Shown one piece after another: positions 33,953 through 42,480 of a stretch of 64,000 nucleotides of DNA. Below the pieces are notes generated by a model that did not search any database, had not been told where the DNA came from, and worked only from the letters and a program-made list of their open reading frames with translations. The translations under genes were made by a program, and so were the position numbers. Positions within the stretch are counted from its first letter, which is position 1, and every line of letters starts with the position of its first letter. The stretch is from JAEUHM01 sp964538625 (lineage in GTDB: Bacteria; Verrucomicrobiota; Verrucomicrobiia; Verrucomicrobiales; Verrucomicrobiaceae): positions 1-64,000 of the forward strand of contig CAZIGH010000029.1 of assembly GCA_964538625.1 (NCBI GenBank), written 5' to 3'.

Positions 33953-36900
33953 TTAGGCAGTGGCCAGGTGGGGATATTGGCTGTTGGTGGTTTCCGCATC
34001 TGTGGCGGATTGGGGGACCTGTTTTTTGAATGCCCAGCGGTAGAGGACCGGGAGAAGGAAAAGGGTGAGGAAGGTGGAACTCACGATCCCGCCTATCACC
34101 ACTGTGGCCAGGGGACGTTGCACTTCTGCGCCCGCTCCGGTGCTGATGGCCATGGGGATAAACCCAAGGCTGGCGACCATGGCGGTCATGAGCACTGGGC
34201 GCAGACGCTGCTGGCAGCCCTCGGTGACAGCCTCTTCGGCTGAGCGCCCGTCGTTGCGTAGCTGGTTGAAACAACTGATGAGTACCACGCCGTTGAGCAC
34301 CGCCACACCACATAGGGCGATGAAGCCTATGGCAGCACTGATGCTGAAGGGCAGGTCTCTCAGCCAGAGGGCGAACACGCCGCCGGTGATGGCTAGGGGG
34401 ATGCCGGTGTAAATGATGAGGGTCTGGGTGACGCTTTTGAAGGCGGAGTGGATGAGGACAAAGATGAGCACCAGTGCCAGGGGAACGACGACGGCCAGCC
34501 TGGCACGAGCTTCCTGAAGGTGCTCAAACTGACCGCCAAAGTCCACGCGGTATCCCTCGGGCAAGTTGATCTTGCTGGCGATATGCTGGCGCGCTGCCTT
34601 CACGTAGGCTTCTGCGTCCACTCCACCTGCCAGATCCACGTTCAAGCCGACGCGACGGTGACCGTCCTCCCTGCCGATGGCATCCACCTGAGGCACTTCT
34701 ACGAAGTCCGCCAGCATTCCTAGCCGAATCAGGGAGCCATCCTGTGTGCGCACAGGTAGGTCTTTCATGACATCGGGGTTGTTTCGCAGATCCTCAGGAA
34801 GTCTCACTACGATGTTGCGACGTCGGTTGGCCTCGATGAGCGTACCGGCGGTGTGGCCGGCCATGGCGGTGGTGATGGCTGCGTTGACCTCCGAGGCTTC
34901 GACGTTGTATTTGAGCAGGGCGGCGCGGTCCACGCGGATCTCAAGAACGGGAACGCGGCCTTGGGTCTCGAACTCCGCATTGTTGGTGCCTGGCAGCTGC
35001 TCTAAGATGTCCTTCACTTCGCCACCGATCTTTTCCATGGTGTCGTAGTCCTCACCAAAGATGCGCACGGCGAGGTCGGCGCGGGAACCTTCGAGCATTT
35101 CGTTGAAACGCATCTGAATGGGCTGTGCGAAGTCGTAGTCCTGCTCGGGCACTTCTTTTGCGAGTTCTTCGCGGATGAGTTCCGCCAGGCGGTCGCGGCT
35201 TACGGGTTTGCCATGTTCCTGCCGCCACTCGGACTGCGGTTTGTAGAATACGTAGAGGTCGTATTCACCTGGCGACATGGGGTCTGTGGCTACTTCGCTG
35301 GTGCCTACGCGTGCGAAGGTGCGGGTGACTTCAGGCACTTTGTTGATGAGATACTGTTGGGTTTTGATACAGCGTTGGAGGGAGGTCTTCAGGCTTGTAT
35401 TCGCGGGCTGGTAAACCATGGCGGTCCAGGAGCCTTCATTCAGCGTGGGTACGAACTCTTGCTTGAGGCTGAGAAAGATCATGACGGTGCCAGCCAGCAG
35501 CGCAGTTACGGCAGCTATGACACCCCAGCGAGTTCTCCACGCCAGGCCCAGCAGGGGAGTGTAGGCGGCCTTGGCCCAGCGCATGAAGAAGTTGTCCTTC
35601 TCACTGATGTTCCCTCCAAGTAACAGGGAGCAGAGTGCTGGCATGAGGGTCAGGGCAAGTACGAGTGCACCGCCCAGTGCCAGCATGACGGTGATGGCCA
35701 TGGGGTGGAACATTTTGCCTTCTATGCCTGTAAGGGCGAGGATGGGCAGGTAAACGAGCGTGATGATGAGAACGCCGAAAAACATGGGGCTGCCTACTTG
35801 CTCACCTGCTTCGTGAACGGCGTTCAAGCGCTCTCGTGCTGTGAGCTTGCGGCCCAGATGGTGTTGTTTCTCTGCGAGCACGCGGACGATGTTCTCCACC
35901 ATGACGACAGCGCCGTCGATGATGAGACCGAAGTCCACAGCGCCGAGAGACATCAGATTACCCGAGACTCCGCCGAACGTCATGCCAATGAGGGCGAAGA
36001 GGAAGGAGAGCGGGATGGCCAGAGCTACAATGAGTGCGGCCCGCCAGTTGCCAAGCAGGAAGAGCAATACGGCAACGACCAGGATGGCGCCTTCAAACAG
36101 ATTGTGCTTTACGGTGTCGATGGTGCGGTCCACCACCTCGCTGCGTGCGTACTGGATGCGGATCTCCAGTCCCTCAGGCAGCTTGTTTTGCAGCTCGGCG
36201 AGCTTTTCCTCCACGCGCTTGCTGATGATGCGGCTGTTTTCTCCTACCAGCATCATTACGGTGCCAAGCACTGCTTCTTCGCCGTTCTCCACGGCACAGC
36301 CGGTGCGGACGTTGCTGCCTATGCCGACTTCTGCCAAATCTTTGACCCGTAAAGGTTCAACGGCGGCGGCAAACTTGACTGGCAAGTTGGCTATGTCCTC
36401 TGCGCTGGCCACCTTGCTGACGCCACGGATGAGCACGCGGTCTTCTCCACGCTCTATGACTCCGCCGCCTGCATTGTCCACATTCTGACCGATGATCTCT
36501 GCCAGCTCGGCAAAGGTCATGCCTGCTCTGGTGAGGGACTCTGGCTTGGGCAGAATGACAAGCTGACGCTCGTAACCGCCGCTGCTGTTGATCTCTGCTA
36601 CGCCAGGAATGGTGCGCAGGAAGGGTTTGACGATGTAGTCGTGCGCGTCCCGGAGATCCATAAGCTGGCGCTGACGAGGTGCCTTCCGCTGCGGGGCGTC
36701 TCTTTTGTAGTCGAGCGTGTAGTAGAGGATCTCACCCAGACCGGTGCTGATGGGCGACATCTGAGGACTGAGCCCTGGCGGCAGTTCCACCTGCACAAGG
36801 CGTTCGCTCACGAGTTGTCTCGCGCGGAAGATGTCGGTGCCATCCCGAAACACCAGGGTGACTTGGGAGAGGCCTGATTTGGTCAATGAACGAAACTCTT

Positions 36901-37138
36901 CCACCCCCTGAATGCCAGCGAGGGCGAGTTCCAGCGGATAGGTGACGAGTTTTTCTGTTTCTTCCGGAGCAAGTCCTGGCACTGCGGTGTTGATCTGCAC
37001 TTGGGTGTTGGTGATGTCTGGAACGGCATCTACTGGGAGGTGTAGTGCGGAGAAGATGCCGGCTGCCAAGAGCAGCAGAGAACCGATGATGACCAGGAAC
37101 CGGTTCTTTAGAGAGAAGTCGATGATGGCGTTGATCAT
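33953..37138 (-). CDS. czcA: Heavy-metal efflux RND pump, CzcA/CusA family
   Basis: A 1061-residue inner-membrane proton-driven transporter that exports divalent or monovalent metal ions. It opens with INAIIDFSLKNRFLVIIGSLLLLAAG, as HME-RND proteins do. Transmembrane helix 4 carries VDFGLIIDGAVVMVEN (about 395-410), matching the HME-RND signature with acidic residues for proton coupling. PDITNTQVQINT, near residue 40, is also diagnostic. Twelve transmembrane helices and two large periplasmic loops are present. The specific metal cannot be told. A strong AGGAGG lies 6 bases before the ATG, within the end of the channel gene (4-bp overlap). The expected CzcB adaptor gene is missing from this operon. 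Confidence 0.92.
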   Translation of the reverse strand: MINAIIDFSLKNRFLVIIGSLLLLAAGIFSALHLPVDAVPDITNTQVQINTAVPGLAPEETEKLVTYPLELALAGIQGVEEFRSLTKSGLSQVTLVFRDGTDIFRARQLVSERLVQVELPPGLSPQMSPISTGLGEILYYTLDYKRDAPQRKAPRQRQLMDLRDAHDYIVKPFLRTIPGVAEINSSGGYERQLVILPKPESLTRAGMTFAELAEIIGQNVDNAGGGVIERGEDRVLIRGVSKVASAEDIANLPVKFAAAVEPLRVKDLAEVGIGSNVRTGCAVENGEEAVLGTVMMLVGENSRIISKRVEEKLAELQNKLPEGLEIRIQYARSEVVDRTIDTVKHNLFEGAILVVAVLLFLLGNWRAALIVALAIPLSFLFALIGMTFGGVSGNLMSLGAVDFGLIIDGAVVMVENIVRVLAEKQHHLGRKLTARERLNAVHEAGEQVGSPMFFGVLIITLVYLPILALTGIEGKMFHPMAITVMLALGGALVLALTLMPALCSLLLGGNISEKDNFFMRWAKAAYTPLLGLAWRTRWGVIAAVTALLAGTVMIFLSLKQEFVPTLNEGSWTAMVYQPANTSLKTSLQRCIKTQQYLINKVPEVTRTFARVGTSEVATDPMSPGEYDLYVFYKPQSEWRQEHGKPVSRDRLAELIREELAKEVPEQDYDFAQPIQMRFNEMLEGSRADLAVRIFGEDYDTMEKIGGEVKDILEQLPGTNNAEFETQGRVPVLEIRVDRAALLKYNVEASEVNAAITTAMAGHTAGTLIEANRRRNIVVRLPEDLRNNPDVMKDLPVRTQDGSLIRLGMLADFVEVPQVDAIGREDGHRRVGLNVDLAGGVDAEAYVKAARQHIASKINLPEGYRVDFGGQFEHLQEARARLAVVVPLALVLIFVLIHSAFKSVTQTLIIYTGIPLAITGGVFALWLRDLPFSISAAIGFIALCGVAVLNGVVLISCFNQLRNDGRSAEEAVTEGCQQRLRPVLMTAMVASLGFIPMAISTGAGAEVQRPLATVVIGGIVSSTFLTLFLLPVLYRWAFKKQVPQSATDAETTNSQYPHLATA

Positions 37139-38415
37139 GGACGGCCCTCCTTTCCGATGGTGGTGCCGATGAGGCGCTCGAGTTCCATGAGGTGCGTCCA
37201 GGCGTTTCGACGAGAGAGAATCAAGCTGTCGATGGCCTCTGTGTAGCCTCGCTGCATCTCTACATAAGTGGATGCGGGCACGGCTCCCAAGCGGAAGTGC
37301 TCGTCAGCATCAGCTGCTGCCTTTGCGAACTCGCTCTCGCTCTCAATCTTCCAGTTGGAGAGGGACTTGAGTTCGGCGGCGTAGGCGGCACGCGATATGG
37401 TAAGGTCTCTTTCCAGATCCCGCAGTGTGGCAGCCATGAGCGCTTCTGCCTGAAGCATCCTCGCTTGCTCAGCCTGAATGCCGCCCTTGTTGCGATTCCA
37501 AAGTGGAAGGGGGATGGAGAATCCGATACCGCCTTCCACTTCTCGGTCTCCAGCGCTCTGCCCACCGAGGTATGGCCCAAAACTGATGTTTCCCCAACGC
37601 TCGGATTTGGCCAAGTCCACCTTGAGACCTTGTCTGGCAAGGTTCAGACGCTTTTGCTGAAGGTCAAAGTTGGTTTCAGCAGCGCGTTGTTTCAGTGCTT
37701 CCAGTGATGGAGCAGCCGGGAAGGCCGGGAGGTGATCATCTACCAGCAGTTCGGTATCTGGCTGCCGCCCACAGAGTACGGAGAGTGTGGCTGCTGATTC
37801 GCGGCGCTCCTTCTCTGCGTCGGTTAGAGCTCTGTCGCTGGACAACAGACTGGCTTCGAGGATGCGGCGCTCTAGCCGAGCATTCACGGCACCGGAGTCA
37901 CGTTGAACGAGCACTTCTATGAGGGCTGCGAGACGTTCCCTTACGGTGCGCAGTGCGGTCTCGCGACGTTTGAGCAGGGCTACGTCTCCGCTGAGTGCGC
38001 GGACTTGGTTGGTGAGTTGGCTTCGAAACTGGAGGAGTCCGAGCTCCGCCAGCGCGATGTCGCGGTCGGCTATGGCTTTGCGCAGTGCCATGCGCCCCGG
38101 GAAGTCGATCACTTGGGAGATGCTTGCCCTCCAGACGGGACCGTCATCTGCGGAGCCGCCGCCCTGGTTCTTGATGCGGATGCCACCAGCTTCGAGATTG
38201 AGATCTGGGTTTGCGAGTTGGGATGCGGTGAGCCGTCCGGCGCGTGCGGCCTGGATTTCAGCCTCGTAGAAGTGAATCTCGGGATTTTTCTGGAGCGCTT
38301 CGGCTACGAGCGCCTGTGTGGAGGCTGCGGTGAGTGGGCTGGCATGGAAGGACAGCAGTGCATGGAGCACGGCTAGGGAAATGGAGGAGCGGAAAAGAGA
38401 ACGATGGGGTTTCAT
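37135..38415 (-). CDS. czcC: TolC-family outer-membrane channel (CzcC-like)
   Basis: A 426-residue outer-membrane factor with a signal peptide (to about residue 30). The two repeats of the TolC fold are visible as long coiled helices, with PEIHFYEAEIQAARAGRLTASQLANPDLNLEAGG (from about residue 45) typical of CzcC, and SFGPYLGGQSAGDREVEGGIGFSIPLPLWNRNKGGIQ near residue 280. The PLPLWNRN motif is a good marker of metal-efflux channels. It overlaps the pump gene by 4 bp, so channel and pump are co-expressed. It would form the outer-membrane exit of the tripartite system. Confidence 0.9.
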   Translation of the reverse strand: MKPHRSLFRSSISLAVLHALLSFHASPLTAASTQALVAEALQKNPEIHFYEAEIQAARAGRLTASQLANPDLNLEAGGIRIKNQGGGSADDGPVWRASISQVIDFPGRMALRKAIADRDIALAELGLLQFRSQLTNQVRALSGDVALLKRRETALRTVRERLAALIEVLVQRDSGAVNARLERRILEASLLSSDRALTDAEKERRESAATLSVLCGRQPDTELLVDDHLPAFPAAPSLEALKQRAAETNFDLQQKRLNLARQGLKVDLAKSERWGNISFGPYLGGQSAGDREVEGGIGFSIPLPLWNRNKGGIQAEQARMLQAEALMAATLRDLERDLTISRAAYAAELKSLSNWKIESESEFAKAAADADEHFRLGAVPASTYVEMQRGYTEAIDSLILSRRNAWTHLMELERLIGTTIGKEGRP

Positions 38416-38560
38416 AATGCAGAAAGGCTGTTGAGAAGGTGTGTACTTCAGCCCGCAGTAATGCGGGCGAGAAGAAGGGATGGGGGACCGTTACGAGTTC
38501 GGTCTAACCCCGTGGCGCAGGACTCCGCACGTGCACTTGGCCGGCGGAGCGGCGGCCTTC
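38416..38560. other. 145-bp spacer with a short hairpin
   Basis: No gene is seen. A 7-bp inverted repeat GCCCGCA/TGCGGGC (38451-38457 and 38462-38468) with a 4-base loop sits 36 bp before the channel gene. It has no T-run, so it may attenuate or stabilise the transcript rather than end it. Confidence 0.4.
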
Positions 38561-39061
38561 TCAAACAAGAATCTGCACGGTACTAAGCCGCTCCATCAAT
38601 GGGAGAAGCGGCACCATGCCTGTAGTTGGTGCGGCGATCTGCTCGCCGAAGTCTTGTGGAGCCAAGCGCAGTGTCGTGGCGAGCAGTATGGTGGCTTGCT
38701 CGTTTTCCACTACTGCCTTGGCAGCGAGGGAGGGTGCGTGCGCACTCTCAGCGGGAGAGGTGCAAAGGCTTTTAAGCCGTGAGGTGGAGAGACGGTGGTC
38801 ACCCTTGGAATCGATAGCGCAGAACGCTGTAAGCACCCGGGCTGCGGTATTGGAGTGATCTGTGGCTCTGGGGGTGAAGTCGTCTGGCCGATGATGCAGC
38901 GTCAGCGTGGTCCCTGTGGATGCCTCAGCGATCAAGAGCTCGTGACTGCCATCGATCATGGCTGCCAGTGAAACTAGGCCGGGCAAAAGGGAAGTGCCGG
39001 TGACCGTGTAGGCCACTAGCAAAAGCGCTGCAATCCAGCTCTGAACCCGGTGAGAGACCAT
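38561..39061 (-). CDS. Small membrane-anchored hypothetical protein upstream of the metal efflux genes
   Basis: A 166-residue protein I do not recognise. A hydrophobic segment (about 9-35, IAALLLVAYTVTGTSLLPGLVSLAAM) is a signal anchor or signal peptide. The next part contains HHRPDD and DHSNTAARVL, with scattered His, Asp and Cys that could bind metal. Its place directly before a CzcC-CzcA operon on the same strand suggests a periplasmic accessory or sensor of metal export, but this is inference from position. The frame continues upstream to 39199; the ATG at 39059-39061 gives the shorter N-terminal tail. Confidence 0.55.
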   Translation of the reverse strand: MVSHRVQSWIAALLLVAYTVTGTSLLPGLVSLAAMIDGSHELLIAEASTGTTLTLHHRPDDFTPRATDHSNTAARVLTAFCAIDSKGDHRLSTSRLKSLCTSPAESAHAPSLAAKAVVENEQATILLATTLRLAPQDFGEQIAAPTTGMVPLLPLMERLSTVQILV

Positions 39062-39241
39062 TTGAATACCGGTAGTGAAACTGTGTGATCCGGGGTGAAC
39101 TTTCCTGAATCTTCGACTACTTGCCTGTTGGCCAGGAGGATAAGGTATCTCCCGTATGCACAGGGCCGCAGTTTGCTGGGATTGATCGTTGCCCGGCAAA
39201 CAGGAATACGGTGGATGGTTTTGTTCAGGGTGAGGAGGAAC

Positions 39242-39280
39242 AAAAAACGCCCGGTTTTGCTGCGTGGCAAAACCGGGCGT
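39242..39280 (-). terminator. Strong intrinsic terminator of the MocA-type oxidoreductase gene
   Basis: A perfect 14-bp inverted repeat (39247-39260 and 39267-39280; stem ACGCCCGGTTTTGC) with a 6-base loop, followed on the minus strand by a T-run (A-run 39242-39247). It lies 24 bp after the stop of the oxidoreductase gene. Confidence 0.93.
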
Positions 39281-39304
39281 GTGTGAATGGTCCGAGATCC
39301 GGGA

Positions 39305-40792
39305 TCAGACGATGCCCTCTTTGGTGACGCCGGGGATGGCGATGGGGTACCAGCCGTCTGCATCTGGCTTCACGGGAGCTTCGGTGTCGTTGGTGACGAT
39401 GGCTGGCATGTGCTGCACTTTGGAGTTATAGCATTCATCCCAGGAAAGCTTCTTGCCGGAGTAGGTGGCCATGCGGCCCATGAGGGCGGTCATGGTGCTT
39501 TCGGCTCCGTACCAGGCGTTGTTGAGGTACGTTTTTTCACGGATGGCCTGCTGAAGCTCGTTGTGCTCTACCTGATAGGGGTCGGCATCTCCGCCACCGG
39601 CATTGCGGCGGCGCTTCTTGTTGGGACCGGCAGCGACTTCCTTTTCCTCCTCATCTTGAGGAGCCTTGGCAGGTTCGTATTTCCAGATCTCCTTGCCTTT
39701 GTAATCGACGGCACGTGCACTGCCGGGGCTGAGGTAGATGATGCCTTTGGTGCCGGCAAACTCCTCACGCACTTCGGCATTGGTATTGGCTTGGTGACGG
39801 CACTGGCTGTTGATGCGGACGCCGTTGGCGTAGGTGAACTCGACGTAGTGGTGGTCGTAGATCTGGCCGAACTTTTTGTCCACACGCTGCTGACGCCCGC
39901 CCATGCCCTGAGCGCTAACGGGGGTGGCGTCGTGGATGGCATGGAGGTCAGTGGCTTTGTCCATGGGACCGGGCACGCCCTGACGCACTCCAACGAAGGG
40001 GGTGAGGAACCAGTTGGCTACGTCGATGTTGTGGATGTGCTGCTCGTTGATGTGGTCTCCACAGAGCCAAGTGAAGAAGTACCAGTTTTGCATTTGATAC
40101 TGAATCTCGGACTGCCCTTCTTTCCTGTCGCGGAACCAGATGCCGCCACCGTTCCAATACACTTGGCCGCCGGTGATCTCGCCGATGACGCCGTCCTTTA
40201 CGGCTTTGAACGCGGCGCGATAGCTGGGCTGGTAACGGCGCTGAAGGCCGACTGCGACCTTGAGCCCTTTTTCATCAGCCACCTTTGCCATTTCGATGAC
40301 TTTGCGCACGCCGGGCGCATCCACGGCCACTGGCTTTTCCATGAAGACGTTTTTGCCCGCATTCACGGCTGCCTCAAAGTGGTAGGGACGGAATCCCGGT
40401 GGTGTGGCGAGGATGACGTAGTTCACGTCGCTGTTGTCGAGCACGCCCTTGTAAGCGTCTAGGCCGACATACTGGCGGTTCTCGGGGACGTCCACTTTGT
40501 CGCCGTGTGCGTTGCGGAGGTTGGACACGCATTTGTCCAGAGACTCGCGGCTAAGGTCACCTACTGCGACCACGCGGACGCCGCCTGCGGGGTTGCTAAG
40601 GGCCTGATTTCCAGCGCCGGACCCACGGCCACCGGAGCCGATGATGCCGACTTTGATTTCATCTGAACCGGCGGCCCAGGCGGATTGTTCGATGGTAAGT
40701 GCGCTGGCAGCACCTGCTACGGCGGAGGTGCGGAGGAAACTGCGGCGTGTGAGCGCGGTGTTTTCGGTGGGACTGGCGGATGCAGGATTCAT
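39305..40792 (-). CDS. Gfo/Idh/MocA family oxidoreductase with a twin-arginine signal
   Basis: A 495-residue NAD(P)-dependent sugar or polyol oxidoreductase exported by the Tat route: the signal holds RRSFLRTS (16-23) and an Ala-rich hydrophobic core ending before AAGSDEIKVG. The Rossmann motif is VGIIGSGGRGSG (about 48-59), and EKPV (about 151-154) supplies the catalytic Lys. The C-terminal part is the mixed alpha/beta dimerisation domain, with a lysine/arginine-rich insert (PNKKRRRNAGG) near residue 390. Tat export of the folded, cofactor-loaded enzyme is common in this phylum. It lies 80 bp downstream of a ketose 3-epimerase gene, so the two may share a keto-sugar pathway. Confidence 0.87.
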   Translation of the reverse strand: MNPASASPTENTALTRRSFLRTSAVAGAASALTIEQSAWAAGSDEIKVGIIGSGGRGSGAGNQALSNPAGGVRVVAVGDLSRESLDKCVSNLRNAHGDKVDVPENRQYVGLDAYKGVLDNSDVNYVILATPPGFRPYHFEAAVNAGKNVFMEKPVAVDAPGVRKVIEMAKVADEKGLKVAVGLQRRYQPSYRAAFKAVKDGVIGEITGGQVYWNGGGIWFRDRKEGQSEIQYQMQNWYFFTWLCGDHINEQHIHNIDVANWFLTPFVGVRQGVPGPMDKATDLHAIHDATPVSAQGMGGRQQRVDKKFGQIYDHHYVEFTYANGVRINSQCRHQANTNAEVREEFAGTKGIIYLSPGSARAVDYKGKEIWKYEPAKAPQDEEEKEVAAGPNKKRRRNAGGGDADPYQVEHNELQQAIREKTYLNNAWYGAESTMTALMGRMATYSGKKLSWDECYNSKVQHMPAIVTNDTEAPVKPDADGWYPIAIPGVTKEGIV

Positions 40793-40872
40793 GTGAGTTA
40801 TGGTTGGGGTCAGGTGCTTAACGCAGTCCGGGGTGGCGAGCTTGCCACCCCGAACCGGAAAATGTGAGATGT

Positions 40873-41730
40873 TCAGGCTGTGGCCAAGGCGTCTTTGATG
40901 AGTGCGATGCCTTCGGTATAGACTTCTTCCGGGCTACTGAAGAAATCTCGCCACACTCGGGTGGCGGCCGCGAGGTCAGGCAGGGCACCTCCAAAGGCCT
41001 CGATGGTGAGCCAGCCATCGTAGCCGAGAGAGACGAGCTTGTGGATGGCTTCACGGCAGGGTGCGTGACCACGACCGGGAGTGCCGCGATCGTTCTCGGA
41101 GATGTGGACATGATTGAGCTTGCCGGTTTTGAATACGGTCTCGATGCAGCCCACGGCGTCCTTCTCTTCAATGTTGGCGTGGAAGGTGTCGTACATGGTG
41201 CCGAAGTTCGGATGATCGACACGCTTCACGTAGGCTGCGGCTTGCTCCATGGTGTTGAGCAGGTGAGACTCAAAGCGGTTGAGTGCTTCGATGGCGAACT
41301 TGATGCCAGCATCCTGTCCCACCCCGGCGATGGCGCGGTGAACGCCTGCCGCGTGTTCGAGCTCGGTTTCGGTGGGGTACTTCCCAGTGAACTGGCCGAG
41401 TACTTGATAGTAGGGGCCGCAAAGGGTCTGCACGCCGGCCTGGTGACCGCAGTCGATGACGCGCTTGAGGTGGTCGATGGCTCCCTGGCGGTTTGCTGCG
41501 TCGGGACTGATGGCGTTGTGCGCTTCGTCCGGCAGGACGGTGACTGCGGTGCACTCCAGACCGTTGTCTCTGATGGCCTGTCCCACGGTCTTGAAGTGTG
41601 CGGGATTGCTGACGTCGAAGATGGGAATCTCAACGCCGTCGTAGCCGGCGGCTTTGAGTTTTTCAAAGAGGTGGAAGTCTGCATCGGTCACGTGACCGGT
41701 CCAGAGGAGGAGGTTGAAGCCGATTTTCAT
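40873..41730 (-). CDS. Ketose 3-epimerase family protein (D-tagatose/D-psicose 3-epimerase-like)
   Basis: A 285-residue TIM-barrel of the xylose-isomerase-like AP-endonuclease 2 superfamily. It carries the metal ligands of D-tagatose/D-psicose 3-epimerases with the family's spacing: Glu148 in IEALNRFE, Asp181 in MYDTFHANIEE, His207 in NHVHISENDRG and Glu244 in TIEAFG. GPYYQVLGQFTG (105-116) also fits. It should epimerise free ketoses or keto-sugars at C3 with Mn or Mg; hydroxypyruvate isomerase or L-ribulose 3-epimerase are possible relatives. There is no signal peptide, whereas the adjacent dehydrogenase is exported. Confidence 0.83.
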   Translation of the reverse strand: MKIGFNLLLWTGHVTDADFHLFEKLKAAGYDGVEIPIFDVSNPAHFKTVGQAIRDNGLECTAVTVLPDEAHNAISPDAANRQGAIDHLKRVIDCGHQAGVQTLCGPYYQVLGQFTGKYPTETELEHAAGVHRAIAGVGQDAGIKFAIEALNRFESHLLNTMEQAAAYVKRVDHPNFGTMYDTFHANIEEKDAVGCIETVFKTGKLNHVHISENDRGTPGRGHAPCREAIHKLVSLGYDGWLTIEAFGGALPDLAAATRVWRDFFSSPEEVYTEGIALIKDALATA

Positions 41731-41739
41731 GGGGCGTGA

Positions 41740-41768
41740 ATGCTAGTGAATCGCCGCACGGGTGGCAA
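41740..41768 (-). promoter_or_regulatory. Candidate promoter of the ketose 3-epimerase gene
   Basis: On the minus strand, TTGCCA (41763-41768), a 17-bp spacer and TAGCAT (41740-41745), ending 9 bases before the ATG. One of the best matches in the window. Read by eye. Confidence 0.5.
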
Positions 41769-41859
41769 CAACGCTTTCTGACCGAATGGGGAAAAAAGCT
41801 GGCTGTTTCTTGGCCACAATGCCATAGGGCGCTGGTGCTGAATGAATGCGGGCACAACC

Positions 41860-41891
41860 AAAAAAACGCGGAAGCATTTCTGCTTCCGCGT
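41860..41891 (-). terminator. Intrinsic terminator of rpoA-rplQ
   Basis: An 11-bp perfect stem, ACGCGGAAGCA (41866-41876) with its complement (41881-41891), a TTTC loop, and an A-run (41860-41866) that reads as a T-run on the minus strand. It lies 34 bp after the rplQ stop. Confidence 0.92.
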
Positions 41892-41924
41892 TGAAGGGGT
41901 GAACGCTTGGGGGGCCGGTGGATT

Positions 41925-42440
41925 TTATTCCTCGGTCTTCTTTTTGCGTGTGGCGCGCTTTTTGGGGGCGGCGGCTTCTGGAGCGGCTTCCTCTGCTGCT
42001 GCGGCGGGCGCTTCTTCAGCGGGAGCCTCTTCTGCGGCTGCGGCACGGGTCTTCGGGGTGAAGGCATCTACCCACTCGATGAAAGCCATGGGAGCGGAGT
42101 CGCTGCGGCGCTGACCGAGCTTGGTGATGCGAGTGTAGCCACCCTTGCGGTCCTTGGAAGCAACGGCGATTTCGTTGAAGAGGGTCTTCACGACGTCGCT
42201 GCTGCGGAGGGTGCCGATGGCCTGACGACGGCAGTGGAGGGCGTCTTTGGGTTCTGCTGCTGCGAGTGCGCGCTTGCCCAGGGTGACGAGCTTCTCGGCG
42301 AAGGGGCGGAGGGCCTTGGCCTTGGCGAGGGTGGTGCGGATGCGGCGGTGCTCAATCAGGCTGATGGCCAGGTTCATGAGCAGGGCATCGCGGTGGTCCT
42401 GCTTGCGCTGGAGTTTGACGGTTTTCCGTTGGTGTCTCAT
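41925..42440 (-). CDS. rplQ: Ribosomal protein L17 with a long Ala/Glu/Lys tail
   Basis: Large-subunit ribosomal protein bL17. The core is typical: MRHQRKTVKLQRKQDHRDALLMNLA, HRRIRTTLAKAKALRPFAEKLVTL and the closing GGYTRITKLGQRRSDSAPMAFIEWVD (ending near residue 126). The protein is 171 residues against about 120-130 in most bacteria. The extra 45 residues are low-complexity: Ala, Glu and Pro repeats (EEAPAEEAPAAAAEE) and then a basic KKRATRKKK end. It follows rpoA after 40 bp and closes the operon at the terminator. Confidence 0.95.
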   Translation of the reverse strand: MRHQRKTVKLQRKQDHRDALLMNLAISLIEHRRIRTTLAKAKALRPFAEKLVTLGKRALAAAEPKDALHCRRQAIGTLRSSDVVKTLFNEIAVASKDRKGGYTRITKLGQRRSDSAPMAFIEWVDAFTPKTRAAAAEEAPAEEAPAAAAEEAAPEAAAPKKRATRKKKTEE

Positions 42441-42480
42441 ATCGTTGATTTGTGTTGGGGGTCAGCTGGACGCTGCGATG

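Noticed and set aside
38528..38537. GCACGTGCAC palindromic element before the channel gene
   Set aside because: Short palindromes of this kind are expected by chance in GC-rich DNA and nothing else marks it as an operator.
39287..40462. 391-codon plus-strand frame opposite the MocA-type gene
   Set aside because: It is the complement of a clear, motif-rich gene; its translation is Val/Gly/Asp-rich with no domain, as expected from antisense frames of GC-rich genes.
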